Assembly (NCBI RefSeq): GCF_900120125.1
Contig: NZ_LT635546.1
Span: 237,228-301,227 of the forward strand
Length of the DNA stretch: 64,000 nt
Direction of reading: 5' to 3'
DNA from: Gemella massiliensis
GTDB lineage: Bacteria; Bacillota; Bacilli; Staphylococcales; Gemellaceae
Part shown: positions 52,449 through 61,219 of the stretch, piece by piece
Layout: each line of letters begins with the position of its first letter
How positions within the stretch are numbered: the stretch's first letter is position 1
Notes under the pieces: generated by a model
What the model saw: only the letters and a program-made list of their open reading frames with translations
What the model was told of the DNA's origin: nothing
Databases searched by the model: none
Translations under genes and position numbers: made by a program

Positions 52449-52460
52449 GTGAAAATAAAA

Positions 52461-53045
52461 ATGAAATTAAAAACAAAAGATTATATATTTTTGGGAATGA
52501 CTACAGTTTTATCAATAGTTGTATATGTAATTGCAATGATGATATCTAGTATGTTTGGAGCGTTTGGACATAGTGTATCACCGGGAGTGTGGGGGCTTTT
52601 AGCCGGAACAATTTTTGTTTATCTTTGTTATAATTATAACAAATTCGGAATATTTACGGTATTTATTATTATACACATGATTATCTTCTCTTTAATGGGG
52701 GGAGCTTATATTCCTTGGCTTATTTCGTCAATATCAGCGGCATTTTTAGCAGATGTTATTTTAAAAGTAATGGGACATGCTAATGTAATTGCCCAATGTT
52801 TGGCACTTAGTCTTATAAATATAGGATTTGCTTGTGGTGCATGGATTCCTATTATATTTTTTGCCGATTCATATAAAAGTGATTGGGTAAAACGAGGGCA
52901 AACTGCTGAAGCTATGGATGCAAGTATAAAATACGGTTCAGGACACTGGATGATTATAGGAGCAGTTGTTATTATAGCTTTAAGTAGTTTGGGTGTACTA
53001 ATAGGACGAAAAATTTTGAAAAAATATCAAAAAAATCAAAAATAA
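52461..53045 (+). CDS. ECF transporter S component (MptD/Trep_Strep type)
   Basis: ATG 52461 (MKLKTKDYIFLGMTTVLSIV) is preferred over GTG 52449, with AGGTGA in between as ribosome binding site. About 194 residues with six hydrophobic helices and SSMFGAFGHSVSPGVWGLLA near the start, as in the MptD-like S family. The Fur-like operator upstream suggests an iron-related substrate such as haem or a siderophore (inference). Confidence 0.8.
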   Translation: MKLKTKDYIFLGMTTVLSIVVYVIAMMISSMFGAFGHSVSPGVWGLLAGTIFVYLCYNYNKFGIFTVFIIIHMIIFSLMGGAYIPWLISSISAAFLADVILKVMGHANVIAQCLALSLINIGFACGAWIPIIFFADSYKSDWVKRGQTAEAMDASIKYGSGHWMIIGAVVIIALSSLGVLIGRKILKKYQKNQK

Positions 53046-53048
53046 TAC

Positions 53049-53077
53049 TTGACAATTATTTTTTTAGGGTGTAAAAT
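53049..53077 (+). promoter_or_regulatory. Promoter of the amino-acid ABC operon
   Basis: TTGACA (53049-53054), 17 bp, TAAAAT (53072-53077), directly upstream of the T-box leader. Confidence 0.8.
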
Positions 53078-53089
53078 GATTATCAAATA

Positions 53090-53319
53090 AAACAAAGCCT
53101 TGGAAAAGAATAGTAATTTAGTAAGAAATTTTTAGCGAGTTAACGTTGGTGAAAGGTTAGCAATTACTCTGAATGAACGTACTTTTTTGGTGATTATGAA
53201 AATAATTGGTTACTCTGCCTTAAAGAGTTCGAGTGGGTATATTAAATACCAAAAAAAGTGGCAACGCGGAATTTGATTCGTCTTTTTACAATTTACATAA
53301 ATTGTAAAAAGACTTTTTT
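53090..53319 (+). promoter_or_regulatory. T-box riboswitch with probable arginine specifier
   Basis: Stem I features: AGTA (53112-53115), AGCGAG (53134-53139) and GGTTGGTG-like apical bases. The lower stem pairs GGAAAAG with CTTTTTT. The specifier position just before that 3' strand is CGT (53178-53180) followed by A, reading arginine. The T-box core TGGCAACGCG (53259-53268) and a terminator (53280-53313) follow. Uncharged tRNA would favour read-through to the transporter. Confidence 0.75.
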
Positions 53320-53339
53320 ATTTAGCTTGCACATAAGTT

Positions 53340-53449
53340 TATATAATACCATGGATTATATAAACGGGTGATTAATATATCAAAAAGAGTGGCACCGCGT
53401 AAATTCGTCTCTTTGTGATTAGATAAAACTAATTGCAAAGAGATTTTTT
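53340..53449 (+). promoter_or_regulatory. Second antiterminator/terminator unit lacking a Stem I
   Basis: TGGCACCGCG (53390-53399) is a perfect T-box core, followed by terminator TCTCTTTG/CAAAGAGA (53408-53443) and T6. Only about 70 bases separate it from the first terminator, too short for a complete Stem I with specifier. It may act with the first Stem I or be a degenerate tandem copy. Confidence 0.7.
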
Positions 53450-53493
53450 AATTACTAATTACAACTTTTTCAAAAAATATTTAAGGAGATAAG

Positions 53494-54318
53494 ATGATGA
53501 AAAAATTATTATTATTTATAACAGCACTAATGACAATAATCACGTTAACAGCGTGTTCAAAAAGTAATTCAAAAACAAAAGTAACAGAAATAAAAGACAA
53601 AGGGAAAATAGTTCTCGGTGTATCACCGGATTATCCGCCTTATGAATTTTTAACAACAGAAAATGGTCAGAAAAAGGTTGTAGGTGCGGACATCTATTTA
53701 GCTCAAGAAGTTGCTAAAAAATTAGGAGTTGAAGTAGAAATTCAAGAGATGGCTTTTGATTCGTTAATTGCAGCTCTTAATGCAAATAAAGTGGATATGG
53801 TTATTTCGGGTGTTAATCCAACAGATGAAAGAAAAAAAGCGGTTGACTTTTCCGATATTTATTATACAAGTAAAGGAATATTTGTTGTAAATAAAGATAG
53901 TGAAGAAATAAAATCTAGTGATGATTTAAAAAATAAAAAAGTTGGAGTTCAAAAAGGGTCAACTTATGAAACTTATGTTAAAGAACAATTAAAACTTGAT
54001 GATAAAAATATTCAAGCATTAACAGATGTTCCAAGCTTACTACAAGATTTAAAAAATAAAAAAATTGATGTGGTTTTAATACCGGACGATGTAGCAAAAA
54101 TTGCGATGAATAAATATAGTGATATTAAAATCAGTACATTTGCAGCGGAAAACGATCCGGAAGCAACCGGTATGGCAATAGCTTTTAAAAAAGGAAATGA
54201 TAACAGTAATAAAGAATTATTAGAACAGGTAAATGCAGTTATAAAAGAAATACAGGCTAAAAAACTATTTGAGCAGGAGCTTGATAAATATGCGAAAATA
54301 GCTGCTAAAAGCGAATAG
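53494..54318 (+). CDS. Amino-acid ABC transporter substrate-binding lipoprotein
   Basis: This 274-residue protein has a signal peptide and lipobox LTAC (Cys near residue 21). Mature domain: GKIVLGVSPDYPPYEFL, ADIYLAQEVAKKLGVEVEIQ and DMVISGVNPTDERKKAVDFS, as in family 3 periplasmic binding proteins. The arginine-type T-box upstream suggests a basic amino acid, most likely arginine. Confidence 0.9.
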   Translation: MMKKLLLFITALMTIITLTACSKSNSKTKVTEIKDKGKIVLGVSPDYPPYEFLTTENGQKKVVGADIYLAQEVAKKLGVEVEIQEMAFDSLIAALNANKVDMVISGVNPTDERKKAVDFSDIYYTSKGIFVVNKDSEEIKSSDDLKNKKVGVQKGSTYETYVKEQLKLDDKNIQALTDVPSLLQDLKNKKIDVVLIPDDVAKIAMNKYSDIKISTFAAENDPEATGMAIAFKKGNDNSNKELLEQVNAVIKEIQAKKLFEQELDKYAKIAAKSE

Positions 54319-54336
54319 AAAGAGGTAAAAAGATAA

Positions 54337-54978
54337 ATGTTTGATTTTCTCCCAAATTACTACACAACATATTTAGAGGCAACGGTAACAACATTAAAAG
54401 TTTCACTTATTGCATTATTAATAGGGTTAATACTAGGAGTTTTAGTTTGCTTAGCTAAAATAAGTACAATAAAGATATTAAATATTTTGGCCGGCATTTA
54501 TGTAGAGGTTATTAGAAATACGCCGATACTGGTGCAAATTATGATTATTTATTTTGCACTACCGGAAGTTGGGGTGTCATTTACACCGTTTATGTCAGCA
54601 ATTATTGCCCTATCAATTAATTCGGGAGCGTATGTTAGTGAAATATTCCGTTCAGGGATAGTTGCTATTGATAAAGGACAAATGGAAGCCGGACGTTCTC
54701 TGGGGTTAAGTTACTTTCAAACGATGAAACTTATCATTTTGCCGCAAGCATTTAAAAATAGTTTGCCGGCACTTGGGAATGAATTTATTTCTCTTGTTAA
54801 AGAATCGTCAATAGTATATTTTGTTGGTGTAGCTGATATAATGTTTACGGCTAACACTGTAAAAAATGCAACTTACCAAACGTTTGGACCGTATTTAGTG
54901 GCTGCGGCAATATATTTTATAATTACTTCAGTGCTATCACTATTGGTAAAACGTTTGGAAAAAAAATTAGCAAAGTAG
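54337..54978 (+). CDS. Amino-acid ABC transporter permease
   Basis: This 213-residue protein has five hydrophobic helices and the His/Glu/Gln permease EAA motif (EAGRSLGLSYFQTMKLIILP) near residue 115. It forms the membrane channel for the preceding binding protein. Spacing of 18 bases and direct abutment with the ATPase gene indicate one operon. Confidence 0.93.
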   Translation: MFDFLPNYYTTYLEATVTTLKVSLIALLIGLILGVLVCLAKISTIKILNILAGIYVEVIRNTPILVQIMIIYFALPEVGVSFTPFMSAIIALSINSGAYVSEIFRSGIVAIDKGQMEAGRSLGLSYFQTMKLIILPQAFKNSLPALGNEFISLVKESSIVYFVGVADIMFTANTVKNATYQTFGPYLVAAAIYFIITSVLSLLVKRLEKKLAK

Positions 54979-55707
54979 GTGAATAAATTGTTGTTGGAAA
55001 TAAGAAACTTACATAAAAAATTTGGTAAAGAAGAAGTTTTAAAAGGTGTAAATATTAATGTGGAAAAAGGGGAGAAAATTGTAATATTAGGTTCAAGCGG
55101 TAGTGGGAAAAGTACGGCACTTCGTTGTATAAATTTATTAGAGAAACCTTCAGCAGGGGAAATAAAGTTTAACGGTAAAGATATTACAAAACAAAATATT
55201 AATGAATATAGAAAAAAAGTGGGAATGGTATTTCAAAATTTTAATTTATTTCCCAATATGAACGTATTAGAAAATATAATACTTGCTCCAAAAACTTTTG
55301 GTATAGATAAAAAAGAAAACCTTGAAAAAAAGGCATTGGAATTATTAAACAGGGTAGGTTTAAAAGATAAAAAATCCGCTTATCCAAACAGTTTGTCAGG
55401 TGGGCAAAAGCAACGTGTGGCAATAGCACGTGCTTTGGCAAATTCTCCGGAAGTTTTGTTGTTTGACGAACCGACAAGTGCATTAGATCCGGAGATGGTT
55501 AAAGAAGTTCTTGATGTTATTAAAGAATTATCTGAAGATGGATTAACAATGGTAATTGTTACTCATGAAATGAATTTTGCAAAAGAGGTAGCCGATAAAA
55601 TAATTTTCATGGATAATGGGATAGCTCTTGAAGAAGGAACACCATCAGAAATTTTTGATAATCCTAAACAAGACAGAACAAAAGAATTTTTCTCAAAAAT
55701 ATTATAA
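54979..55707 (+). CDS. Amino-acid ABC transporter ATP-binding protein
   Basis: This protein of up to 242 residues has Walker [15 protein letters not shown]-loop [16 protein letters not shown], signature [15 protein letters not shown] and Walker [16 protein letters not shown]. Start uncertain: GTG 54979 abuts the permease stop, whereas TTG 54988 or 54991 is better placed after AGGTGA. Closest to GlnQ/ArtM-type polar amino-acid importers. Confidence 0.93.
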   Translation: MNKLLLEIRNLHKKFGKEEVLKGVNINVEKGEKIVILGSSGSGKSTALRCINLLEKPSAGEIKFNGKDITKQNINEYRKKVGMVFQNFNLFPNMNVLENIILAPKTFGIDKKENLEKKALELLNRVGLKDKKSAYPNSLSGGQKQRVAIARALANSPEVLLFDEPTSALDPEMVKEVLDVIKELSEDGLTMVIVTHEMNFAKEVADKIIFMDNGIALEEGTPSEIFDNPKQDRTKEFFSKIL

Positions 55708-55727
55708 AATTAAATAGTGTGCAAAGT

Positions 55728-55768
55728 AGCTGATTTATTGTTAAAAATATTTTAATAATAAATCAGCT
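55728..55768 (+). terminator. Terminator of the ABC operon
   Basis: AGCTGATTTATT (55728-55739) and AATAAATCAGCT (55757-55768) pair, with a short T-rich tail. Confidence 0.75.
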
Positions 55769-55912
55769 TAATTTTATGTATAAATATATTTTAGAAGTTC
55801 TTATATAAGTTATATATATGGCTTTTTGTTGCTGATAAAAAATATTTTATCCCTATATGTTATTATTAAATTATGATATAATAAGATAGTCAAATTAATA
55901 TAGGAGGTTTAT

Positions 55913-57577
55913 ATGTTTCAGGCATTATATAGAAAGTACAGACCGCAAAACTTTGATGACATAGTAGGTCAAAATCACATTGTTTCTGTTTTGAAAAATG
56001 CAATAGAAAAAAACCAAATTAGTCATGCCTATTTATTTTATGGACCACGTGGAACCGGCAAAACATCCATTGCTAAAATTTTTGCCAACGTTGTTAATAA
56101 AAATGATATTTATCAAAAAGAAAATGTTGATATAATTGAAATAGATGCAGCAAGTAATAACGGTGTCGATGAGATTCGTGATATAAAAGAAGCTATAAAA
56201 TTTTTACCGTCAGAAGGGAAATATAAAATATATATTGTAGACGAGGTTCATATGTTAACAACGGCAGCATTTAATGCTTTGTTAAAAACACTGGAAGAGC
56301 CACCCGCACACGTTATATTTATTTTAGCAACAACAGAAATTCATAAGATACCTGCAACAATCCTTTCACGTTGTCAACGTTTCGAGTTTAAAAATTTAAC
56401 AACAAATCAGTTAAAAGATAGATTAATTCATATTGCTAATCAAGAAAATCTTGATATTGAAGATGAAGCGATAACTAAAATTTCTAACTTAGCTAAAGGT
56501 GGTTTGCGAGATGCAATTAGTATTTTAGATCAAGTGTCTAACTATGCTGATAAAATAACATTAAAAAATATATTAGATGTAACCTCGTCACTTAGTGAGG
56601 AAACTATTCTCGAATTTTATAAATTACTTCTTAGTGGTGATGTAACTAAATCTTTATTGATGTATAATGATTTTTTAAATCAAGCTAAAGATACCAAATT
56701 AATATTAAATGATTTAATAAATATTACGAGAGATGTTATTGTATATAAAAATTTAAAAAATACTGATTACACAGGATATGATGTTAATATAATATCAAAA
56801 GAAATTGAAACAGTTCCGTTTGATTATTTTTATAGAATAATTCAAATATTGTCAGAAACTGAACAATTTATTAGATTTTCGACAGAACATGTTAGTTATA
56901 TGCAAATTTGTATTGTAAAAATTTGTTCAAAAGAAATTTTTTCAACTGATAGTAATTTTAATCCATCTCAAAATGTTTCAACAATTGAGATAACAAATTT
57001 AGAAAATAGAGTTAAACAGTTGGAAGACAAACTACTAAATATAACTTTTAATAAAACTGAAAATAACGTGTTAGTAGAAGATAAGGAAATTTTACAAGAT
57101 AATACTACTTTACAAGACGCCTCGCCAAAAGAAGTAATAATAAAAGATAAGATAAAGATTAAGAAATTATTAGCTGATTCTAATGATAATTTTACCAGTT
57201 ATGCAGCTAATGTATTTAATAAAATTATGGATGAAAATTTAAGTACAAATAATTTTCAAGTTGTGGAAATGCGAAAAATATTCAAATCAAGCACGCTTAT
57301 TGCATCTTCTAAAACAGGTGGATTACTTGTGTTTAATGAAGTTGATAGTATGATTAGACTGACCCAAAGTACAAAATATAAAAAATATTTAGAAGAGTTA
57401 TTTAAACATTACATTGGAGTGGAATATACAATATATGCTCTTCAAGCGAATCAATATCAAAGTTTAAAAAATGAGGATAATATTATAGAACAAAAGTCAG
57501 TAGAAGTAAAATTAGAAAATATAGAAAAAACTTCAAAAATAGAGGAATTGTTTTCAGATATTATTATAGAAAAATAA
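55913..57577 (+). CDS. dnaX: DNA polymerase III subunit gamma/tau
   Basis: This 554-residue protein starts MFQALYRKYRPQNFDDIVGQ behind AGGAGG. Walker A YGPRGTGKTSIAK, IIEIDAASNNGVDEIRDI, VDEVHML and the SRC sensor region are present. Between FANVVN and DIIEID there are only about 10 residues and no cysteines, so the usual four-Cys zinc module is missing. The C-terminal tau-like part is diverged. Clamp-loader ATPase, followed by ybaB and recR as in most Bacillota. Confidence 0.95.
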   Translation: MFQALYRKYRPQNFDDIVGQNHIVSVLKNAIEKNQISHAYLFYGPRGTGKTSIAKIFANVVNKNDIYQKENVDIIEIDAASNNGVDEIRDIKEAIKFLPSEGKYKIYIVDEVHMLTTAAFNALLKTLEEPPAHVIFILATTEIHKIPATILSRCQRFEFKNLTTNQLKDRLIHIANQENLDIEDEAITKISNLAKGGLRDAISILDQVSNYADKITLKNILDVTSSLSEETILEFYKLLLSGDVTKSLLMYNDFLNQAKDTKLILNDLINITRDVIVYKNLKNTDYTGYDVNIISKEIETVPFDYFYRIIQILSETEQFIRFSTEHVSYMQICIVKICSKEIFSTDSNFNPSQNVSTIEITNLENRVKQLEDKLLNITFNKTENNVLVEDKEILQDNTTLQDASPKEVIIKDKIKIKKLLADSNDNFTSYAANVFNKIMDENLSTNNFQVVEMRKIFKSSTLIASSKTGGLLVFNEVDSMIRLTQSTKYKKYLEELFKHYIGVEYTIYALQANQYQSLKNEDNIIEQKSVEVKLENIEKTSKIEELFSDIIIEK

Positions 57578-57623
57578 ACGTTATAGAAAATAAAATTAAA
57601 TATTTTTAAAAAACTGAAAAATA

Positions 57624-57652
57624 TTGACAAGTTAGCTGATTTTAAATAAAAT
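57624..57652 (+). promoter_or_regulatory. Promoter ahead of ybaB
   Basis: TTGACA (57624-57629), 17 bp, TAAAAT (57647-57652). Suggests ybaB-recR can be transcribed independently of dnaX. Confidence 0.7.
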
Positions 57653-57682
57653 TATATTATATTAATATTAGGAGGAAATAAT

Positions 57683-58000
57683 ATGCGTGGAATGGGAAAT
57701 ATGCAACAGATGATGCGTAAAATGCAAAAAATGCAAAAAGATATGTTAGCAGCCCAAGAGGGATTAAAGGAGCAAACTGTAGAAGGGACAGTATCAGGTG
57801 GAATGATAACAGTCACAGCTAACGGTGACGGTAAAATTTTGGATATAAAAATAAGAGAAGAGGTAGTAGATCCGGAAGATATTGAAATGTTGCAAGATTT
57901 AGTGTTAACAGCGGTAAATGATGCATTGGAAAAATCTACACAATTAAAAGAAGAAACGCTAGGCAAATTTACTAACGGCTTAAATATTCCGGGTTTATAG
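57683..58000 (+). CDS. YbaB/EbfC nucleoid-associated protein
   Basis: This 105-residue protein begins [20 protein letters not shown] with the family pattern [20 protein letters not shown] and [16 protein letters not shown]-binding homodimer, coupled to recR 5 bases downstream. Confidence 0.93.
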   Translation: MRGMGNMQQMMRKMQKMQKDMLAAQEGLKEQTVEGTVSGGMITVTANGDGKILDIKIREEVVDPEDIEMLQDLVLTAVNDALEKSTQLKEETLGKFTNGLNIPGL

Positions 58001-58004
58001 TCTA

Positions 58005-58601
58005 ATGCAATATCCAAAACCAATATTAGACTTAATAGATAGTTATGCAATGCTACCGGGAATTGGTAGAAAAACAGCTGTAAGGCTTGCTTTTCACACA
58101 TTAAAAATGCATGATGATGATATAGAGAATTTTTCAAAATCTCTTGTAAATCTTAAAAAAAATTTAACAAACTGTGAAATTTGTCATAGGCTTAGTGAAA
58201 CAAAAGTGTGTGATATTTGTTGTGATAAATCAAGAGATGAATCAATAATTTGTGTAGTAGCTACAGATAACGATTTGGTGGCTATGGAAAATATGCAACA
58301 ATACAAGGGATTATATCATGTTTTAGATGGTCTTATATCTCCTATGGATGGAATAGGGCCTATGGATATTAATATTAAATCGTTGTTTGAAAGAGCAAAA
58401 AATCCGGCGGTAAAAGAAATAATTTTAGCGACAAACTCATCACCTGAAGGGGAAGGGACAGCTAGTTTTATTTCACGTTATTTAAAAAATACAGGTATAA
58501 AAGTTACAAGACTAGCTCAAGGAATTTCCTTTGGAAGCGATATTGAGTATGTTGATGAAGTTACTTTATCGAGAGCAATTTCAGGAAGAATAGAATTATA
58601 A
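58005..58601 (+). CDS. recR: Recombination mediator RecR
   Basis: This is a 198-residue protein. Helix-hairpin-helix at the N-terminus ([18 protein letters not shown]), the four-Cys zinc finger ([17 protein letters not shown]) and Toprim domain ([16 protein letters not shown]), with [15 protein letters not shown]. It loads recombination proteins at gaps with RecO and RecF. Confidence 0.96.
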   Translation: MQYPKPILDLIDSYAMLPGIGRKTAVRLAFHTLKMHDDDIENFSKSLVNLKKNLTNCEICHRLSETKVCDICCDKSRDESIICVVATDNDLVAMENMQQYKGLYHVLDGLISPMDGIGPMDINIKSLFERAKNPAVKEIILATNSSPEGEGTASFISRYLKNTGIKVTRLAQGISFGSDIEYVDEVTLSRAISGRIEL

Positions 58602-58617
58602 TTTAGGAGGATATTGT

Positions 58618-60594
58618 ATGTCACAACAATCAATCAACGCAATAAAAGTATTAGGGGTTGATGCAATTAATAAAGCTAAATCGGGGCATCCCGGCATTGT
58701 AATGGGTGCTGCACCGATGGCGTATTCATTATTTTCTAAACATTTGAAAGTAAATCCCGCTGTGCCGGGATGGATCAACAGAGATAGATTTGTTTTATCG
58801 GCAGGACACGGATCAATGTTGTTATACGCATTATTACATCTTTCAGGTTTTGAAGATGTAAGTATAAAAGAGATAAAAAATTTCCGTCAGTGGAATTCAA
58901 AAACTCCGGGGCATCCGGAATTTGGTCATACTAAAGGAGTTGACGCTACAACCGGTCCGCTAGGGCAAGGGATTTCTACTGCTGTTGGTATGGCGCTGGC
59001 TGAGCGTTACTTGGCAGCTAAATACAATAAAGAGGGTTTTGACATTTTTGACCATTATACTTATGTAATTTGTGGTGATGGTGATATTATGGAAGGTGTC
59101 GCATCAGAAGCATCAAGTTTTGCTGCAGTACAAAAATTAAATAAATTAGTGGTTCTTTATGATTCAAATGATATTTGTTTAGATGGAGAAACTAAAGACG
59201 CATTTTCTGAAAATGTTCGTGCCAGATATGAATCTTATGGTTGGAATACGCTATTGGTAGAAAATGGTGAAGATATTGTGGCGATAAGTAACGCCATTGA
59301 AAAGGCAAAACAATCAGATAAACCGACTTTGATTGAGGTAAAAACCGTAATCGGTGCCGGAGCTCCTAATAAACAAGGAACAAACGGTGTCCACGGTGCA
59401 CCGTTAGGTGAAGAAGAAACAACATTATTTAGAAAAAAAATTGATTGGAACTATGCTCCTTTTGAAATTCCGGAAGAAGTATATGAAGATTTTAAAGTTA
59501 ATGTTGCAAATCGTGGAAAAACTGCGAATAACGAATGGGAAAAATTATATAATGAATACAAGGAAAAATTCCCGGAATTAGCAGCCGAATTAGAAGAGGT
59601 ATTATCAAGAAAAGATATTAAACATCTTTCTAAAGAAAGTTTTAGTTTTAAAAATGTAGGCGAAGCTCAAGCTACTCGTAATTCATCACAAGATGCAATT
59701 AATAGTATAGCTGCTGTGCTTCCGACATTTTTCGGAGGATCAGCCGATCTTTCTCACTCTAATATGACATTTATTAAAGAGGAAAAATTGCAAGATAATA
59801 CTAATAGAACAGCACGTAATATTCAATTTGGTGTACGCGAATTTGCAATGGCTACAGTTCTTAATGGTTTAACATTACATGGCGGAGTGCGTGTTTTTGG
59901 CGGTACATTCTTTGTATTTTCAGATTATTTAAAAGCAGCATTACGTTTATCTGCTCTTCAAAATTTACCTGTTACATATGTATTTACTCATGATAGTATA
60001 GCAGTTGGCGAAGATGGTCCGACACATGAGCCTATTGAACATCTGTCATCATTAAGAACGATTCCGAATTCTTATGTGTTTAGACCTGCAGATGCTGTTG
60101 AAACACAAGCAGCATGGTATTTATCGCAAAAAGCAAATACAAAACCGACATCATTAGTATTAACACGTCAAGGTTTGCCGGTGTTAGAAAATACCTCATT
60201 TGAAAAAGTAGAAAAAGGTGCTTATGTTGTTTATGAAACTTCGAATAACTTTGATACTATTATAATCGCAACTGGTTCAGAAGTAGCGCTTGCAATTGAA
60301 GTAGCGAAAACACTGGAAAAAGATGGAGTAAAATTACGTGTTATAAGTATGCCGTCAATGGAATTATTTGAAGAACAATCAAAAGAATATAAAGAAAGTT
60401 TATTACCATTTAATGTAAGAAGACGAATATCTTTAGAGATGGGTAGTACAGCTTTGTGGTATAAATATGTAGGATTGGATGGGCTTGCTATCGGAATTGA
60501 TAAATTTGGTGCTTCTGCTCCGGCAAATAAAGTAATTGAAGAATATGGCTTTACAGTGGAAAAAGTGGTAGATAGAATAAAAAATGAGTTATAG
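58618..60594 (+). CDS. tkt: Transketolase
   Basis: This 658-residue protein is typical length. N-terminal thiamine-diphosphate region with HPGIVMGAAPMAYSLF, GPLGQGISTAVGMALAE and the GDGDIMEGVASEA motif. Pyrimidine domain and C-terminal domain follow (VFTHDSIAVGEDGPTHEPIE near 458). It transfers two-carbon units in the pentose phosphate pathway. AGGAGG before the ATG; its end overlaps the S1-domain gene. Confidence 0.96.
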   Translation: MSQQSINAIKVLGVDAINKAKSGHPGIVMGAAPMAYSLFSKHLKVNPAVPGWINRDRFVLSAGHGSMLLYALLHLSGFEDVSIKEIKNFRQWNSKTPGHPEFGHTKGVDATTGPLGQGISTAVGMALAERYLAAKYNKEGFDIFDHYTYVICGDGDIMEGVASEASSFAAVQKLNKLVVLYDSNDICLDGETKDAFSENVRARYESYGWNTLLVENGEDIVAISNAIEKAKQSDKPTLIEVKTVIGAGAPNKQGTNGVHGAPLGEEETTLFRKKIDWNYAPFEIPEEVYEDFKVNVANRGKTANNEWEKLYNEYKEKFPELAAELEEVLSRKDIKHLSKESFSFKNVGEAQATRNSSQDAINSIAAVLPTFFGGSADLSHSNMTFIKEEKLQDNTNRTARNIQFGVREFAMATVLNGLTLHGGVRVFGGTFFVFSDYLKAALRLSALQNLPVTYVFTHDSIAVGEDGPTHEPIEHLSSLRTIPNSYVFRPADAVETQAAWYLSQKANTKPTSLVLTRQGLPVLENTSFEKVEKGAYVVYETSNNFDTIIIATGSEVALAIEVAKTLEKDGVKLRVISMPSMELFEEQSKEYKESLLPFNVRRRISLEMGSTALWYKYVGLDGLAIGIDKFGASAPANKVIEEYGFTVEKVVDRIKNEL

Positions 60595-60955
60595 AGAAAT
60601 ACAACAAGGAGATATAATAAAAGTAAAGGTTACAGCAGTGAAACCTTATGGCGCTTTTTTTGAAACCAAAAACGGTCAAGCCGGATTAATTCATATCTCA
60701 GAAATTACCAACTGTTTTATTTTTGATATTGGAAGTTATTTAAAAGTTGGAGAAGTTTTAGATGTAAAAGTTTTATCAATAAAAGATAATAAGATAAATG
60801 CTACTCTAAATTTTAAACAAAAAACTCAGAACAACAATAAAAAAGAAATTAATAGTTTAGATACACTTAATTTTGTTTATGGTTTCAGCACTCTTAAACA
60901 AAATATGAAACTTTGGAAAAAAAAGGCTATTATGGAAATTAGAAATTCAAAATAA
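60584..60955 (+). CDS. S1 RNA-binding domain protein (CvfD/GSP13-like)
   Basis: This 123-residue protein has one S1 domain at residues about 5-75 (GDIIKVKVTAVKPYGAFFET, then AGLIHISEITN). Resembles general stress protein 13/CvfD, a ribosome-associated regulator. Its final codons lie inside the 25-bp target duplication of the IS, so the gene end is intact after insertion. Confidence 0.85.
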   Translation: MSYREIQQGDIIKVKVTAVKPYGAFFETKNGQAGLIHISEITNCFIFDIGSYLKVGEVLDVKVLSIKDNKINATLNFKQKTQNNNKKEINSLDTLNFVYGFSTLKQNMKLWKKKAIMEIRNSK

Positions 60956-60956
60956 A
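60932..60956. repeat. Target-site duplication, left copy
   Basis: 25 bp beginning ATGGAAATTAGAAATTC, identical to 62290-62314. It includes the last codons and stop of the S1-domain gene. Confidence 0.9.
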
Positions 60957-61017
60957 TGTATATTTGTAAATGATGTGAAACAAAAAAAGTAAAAAATAAA
61001 TACCAGATATAATAGAA

Positions 61018-61043
61018 TTACATAGAAGCTAGCTTCTATGTAA
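61018..61043. repeat. 26-bp perfect palindrome inside the IS
   Basis: TTACATAGAAGCT followed by AGCTTCTATGTAA, without a spacer. It lies between the left terminal repeat and the large hairpin. Confidence 0.8.
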
Positions 61044-61088
61044 ACCGTATGAAGCCCCCGACGTAAAATACATTATTTTATTAGATTT

Positions 61089-61219
61089 GCCAGCTTTAAT
61101 TCCTTAGAGAACATTTCAGATTTCTAAAACTTATTTGTCAAGGATTTGAAAAAGGCGTAGCCCTTGTCCTTGACAAATAAGTTGTGAAATCTATTATCTA
61201 ACAAGGAATTAAAGCCGGC
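61089..61219. repeat. 131-bp hairpin structure at the 3' end of the transposase gene
   Basis: Outer arms GCCAGCTTTAATTCCTT (61089-61105) and AAGGAATTAAAGCCGGC (61203-61219). Inner arms AACTTATTTGTCAAGGA (61128-61144) and TCCTTGACAAATAAGTT (61167-61183) are perfectly complementary over 17 bp. It overlaps the last codons of the transposase. Could be a strong terminator or protect the IS from outside transcription. Confidence 0.85.

Noticed and set aside
53072-53090. Second Fur box at the amino-acid transporter promoter
   Set aside because: TGATTATCA is only a short half-like match and a T-box already explains regulation.
55913-57577. Programmed frameshift in dnaX
   Set aside because: The gene is a single full-length frame. 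No slippery heptamer followed by an early stop was seen at the relevant region.
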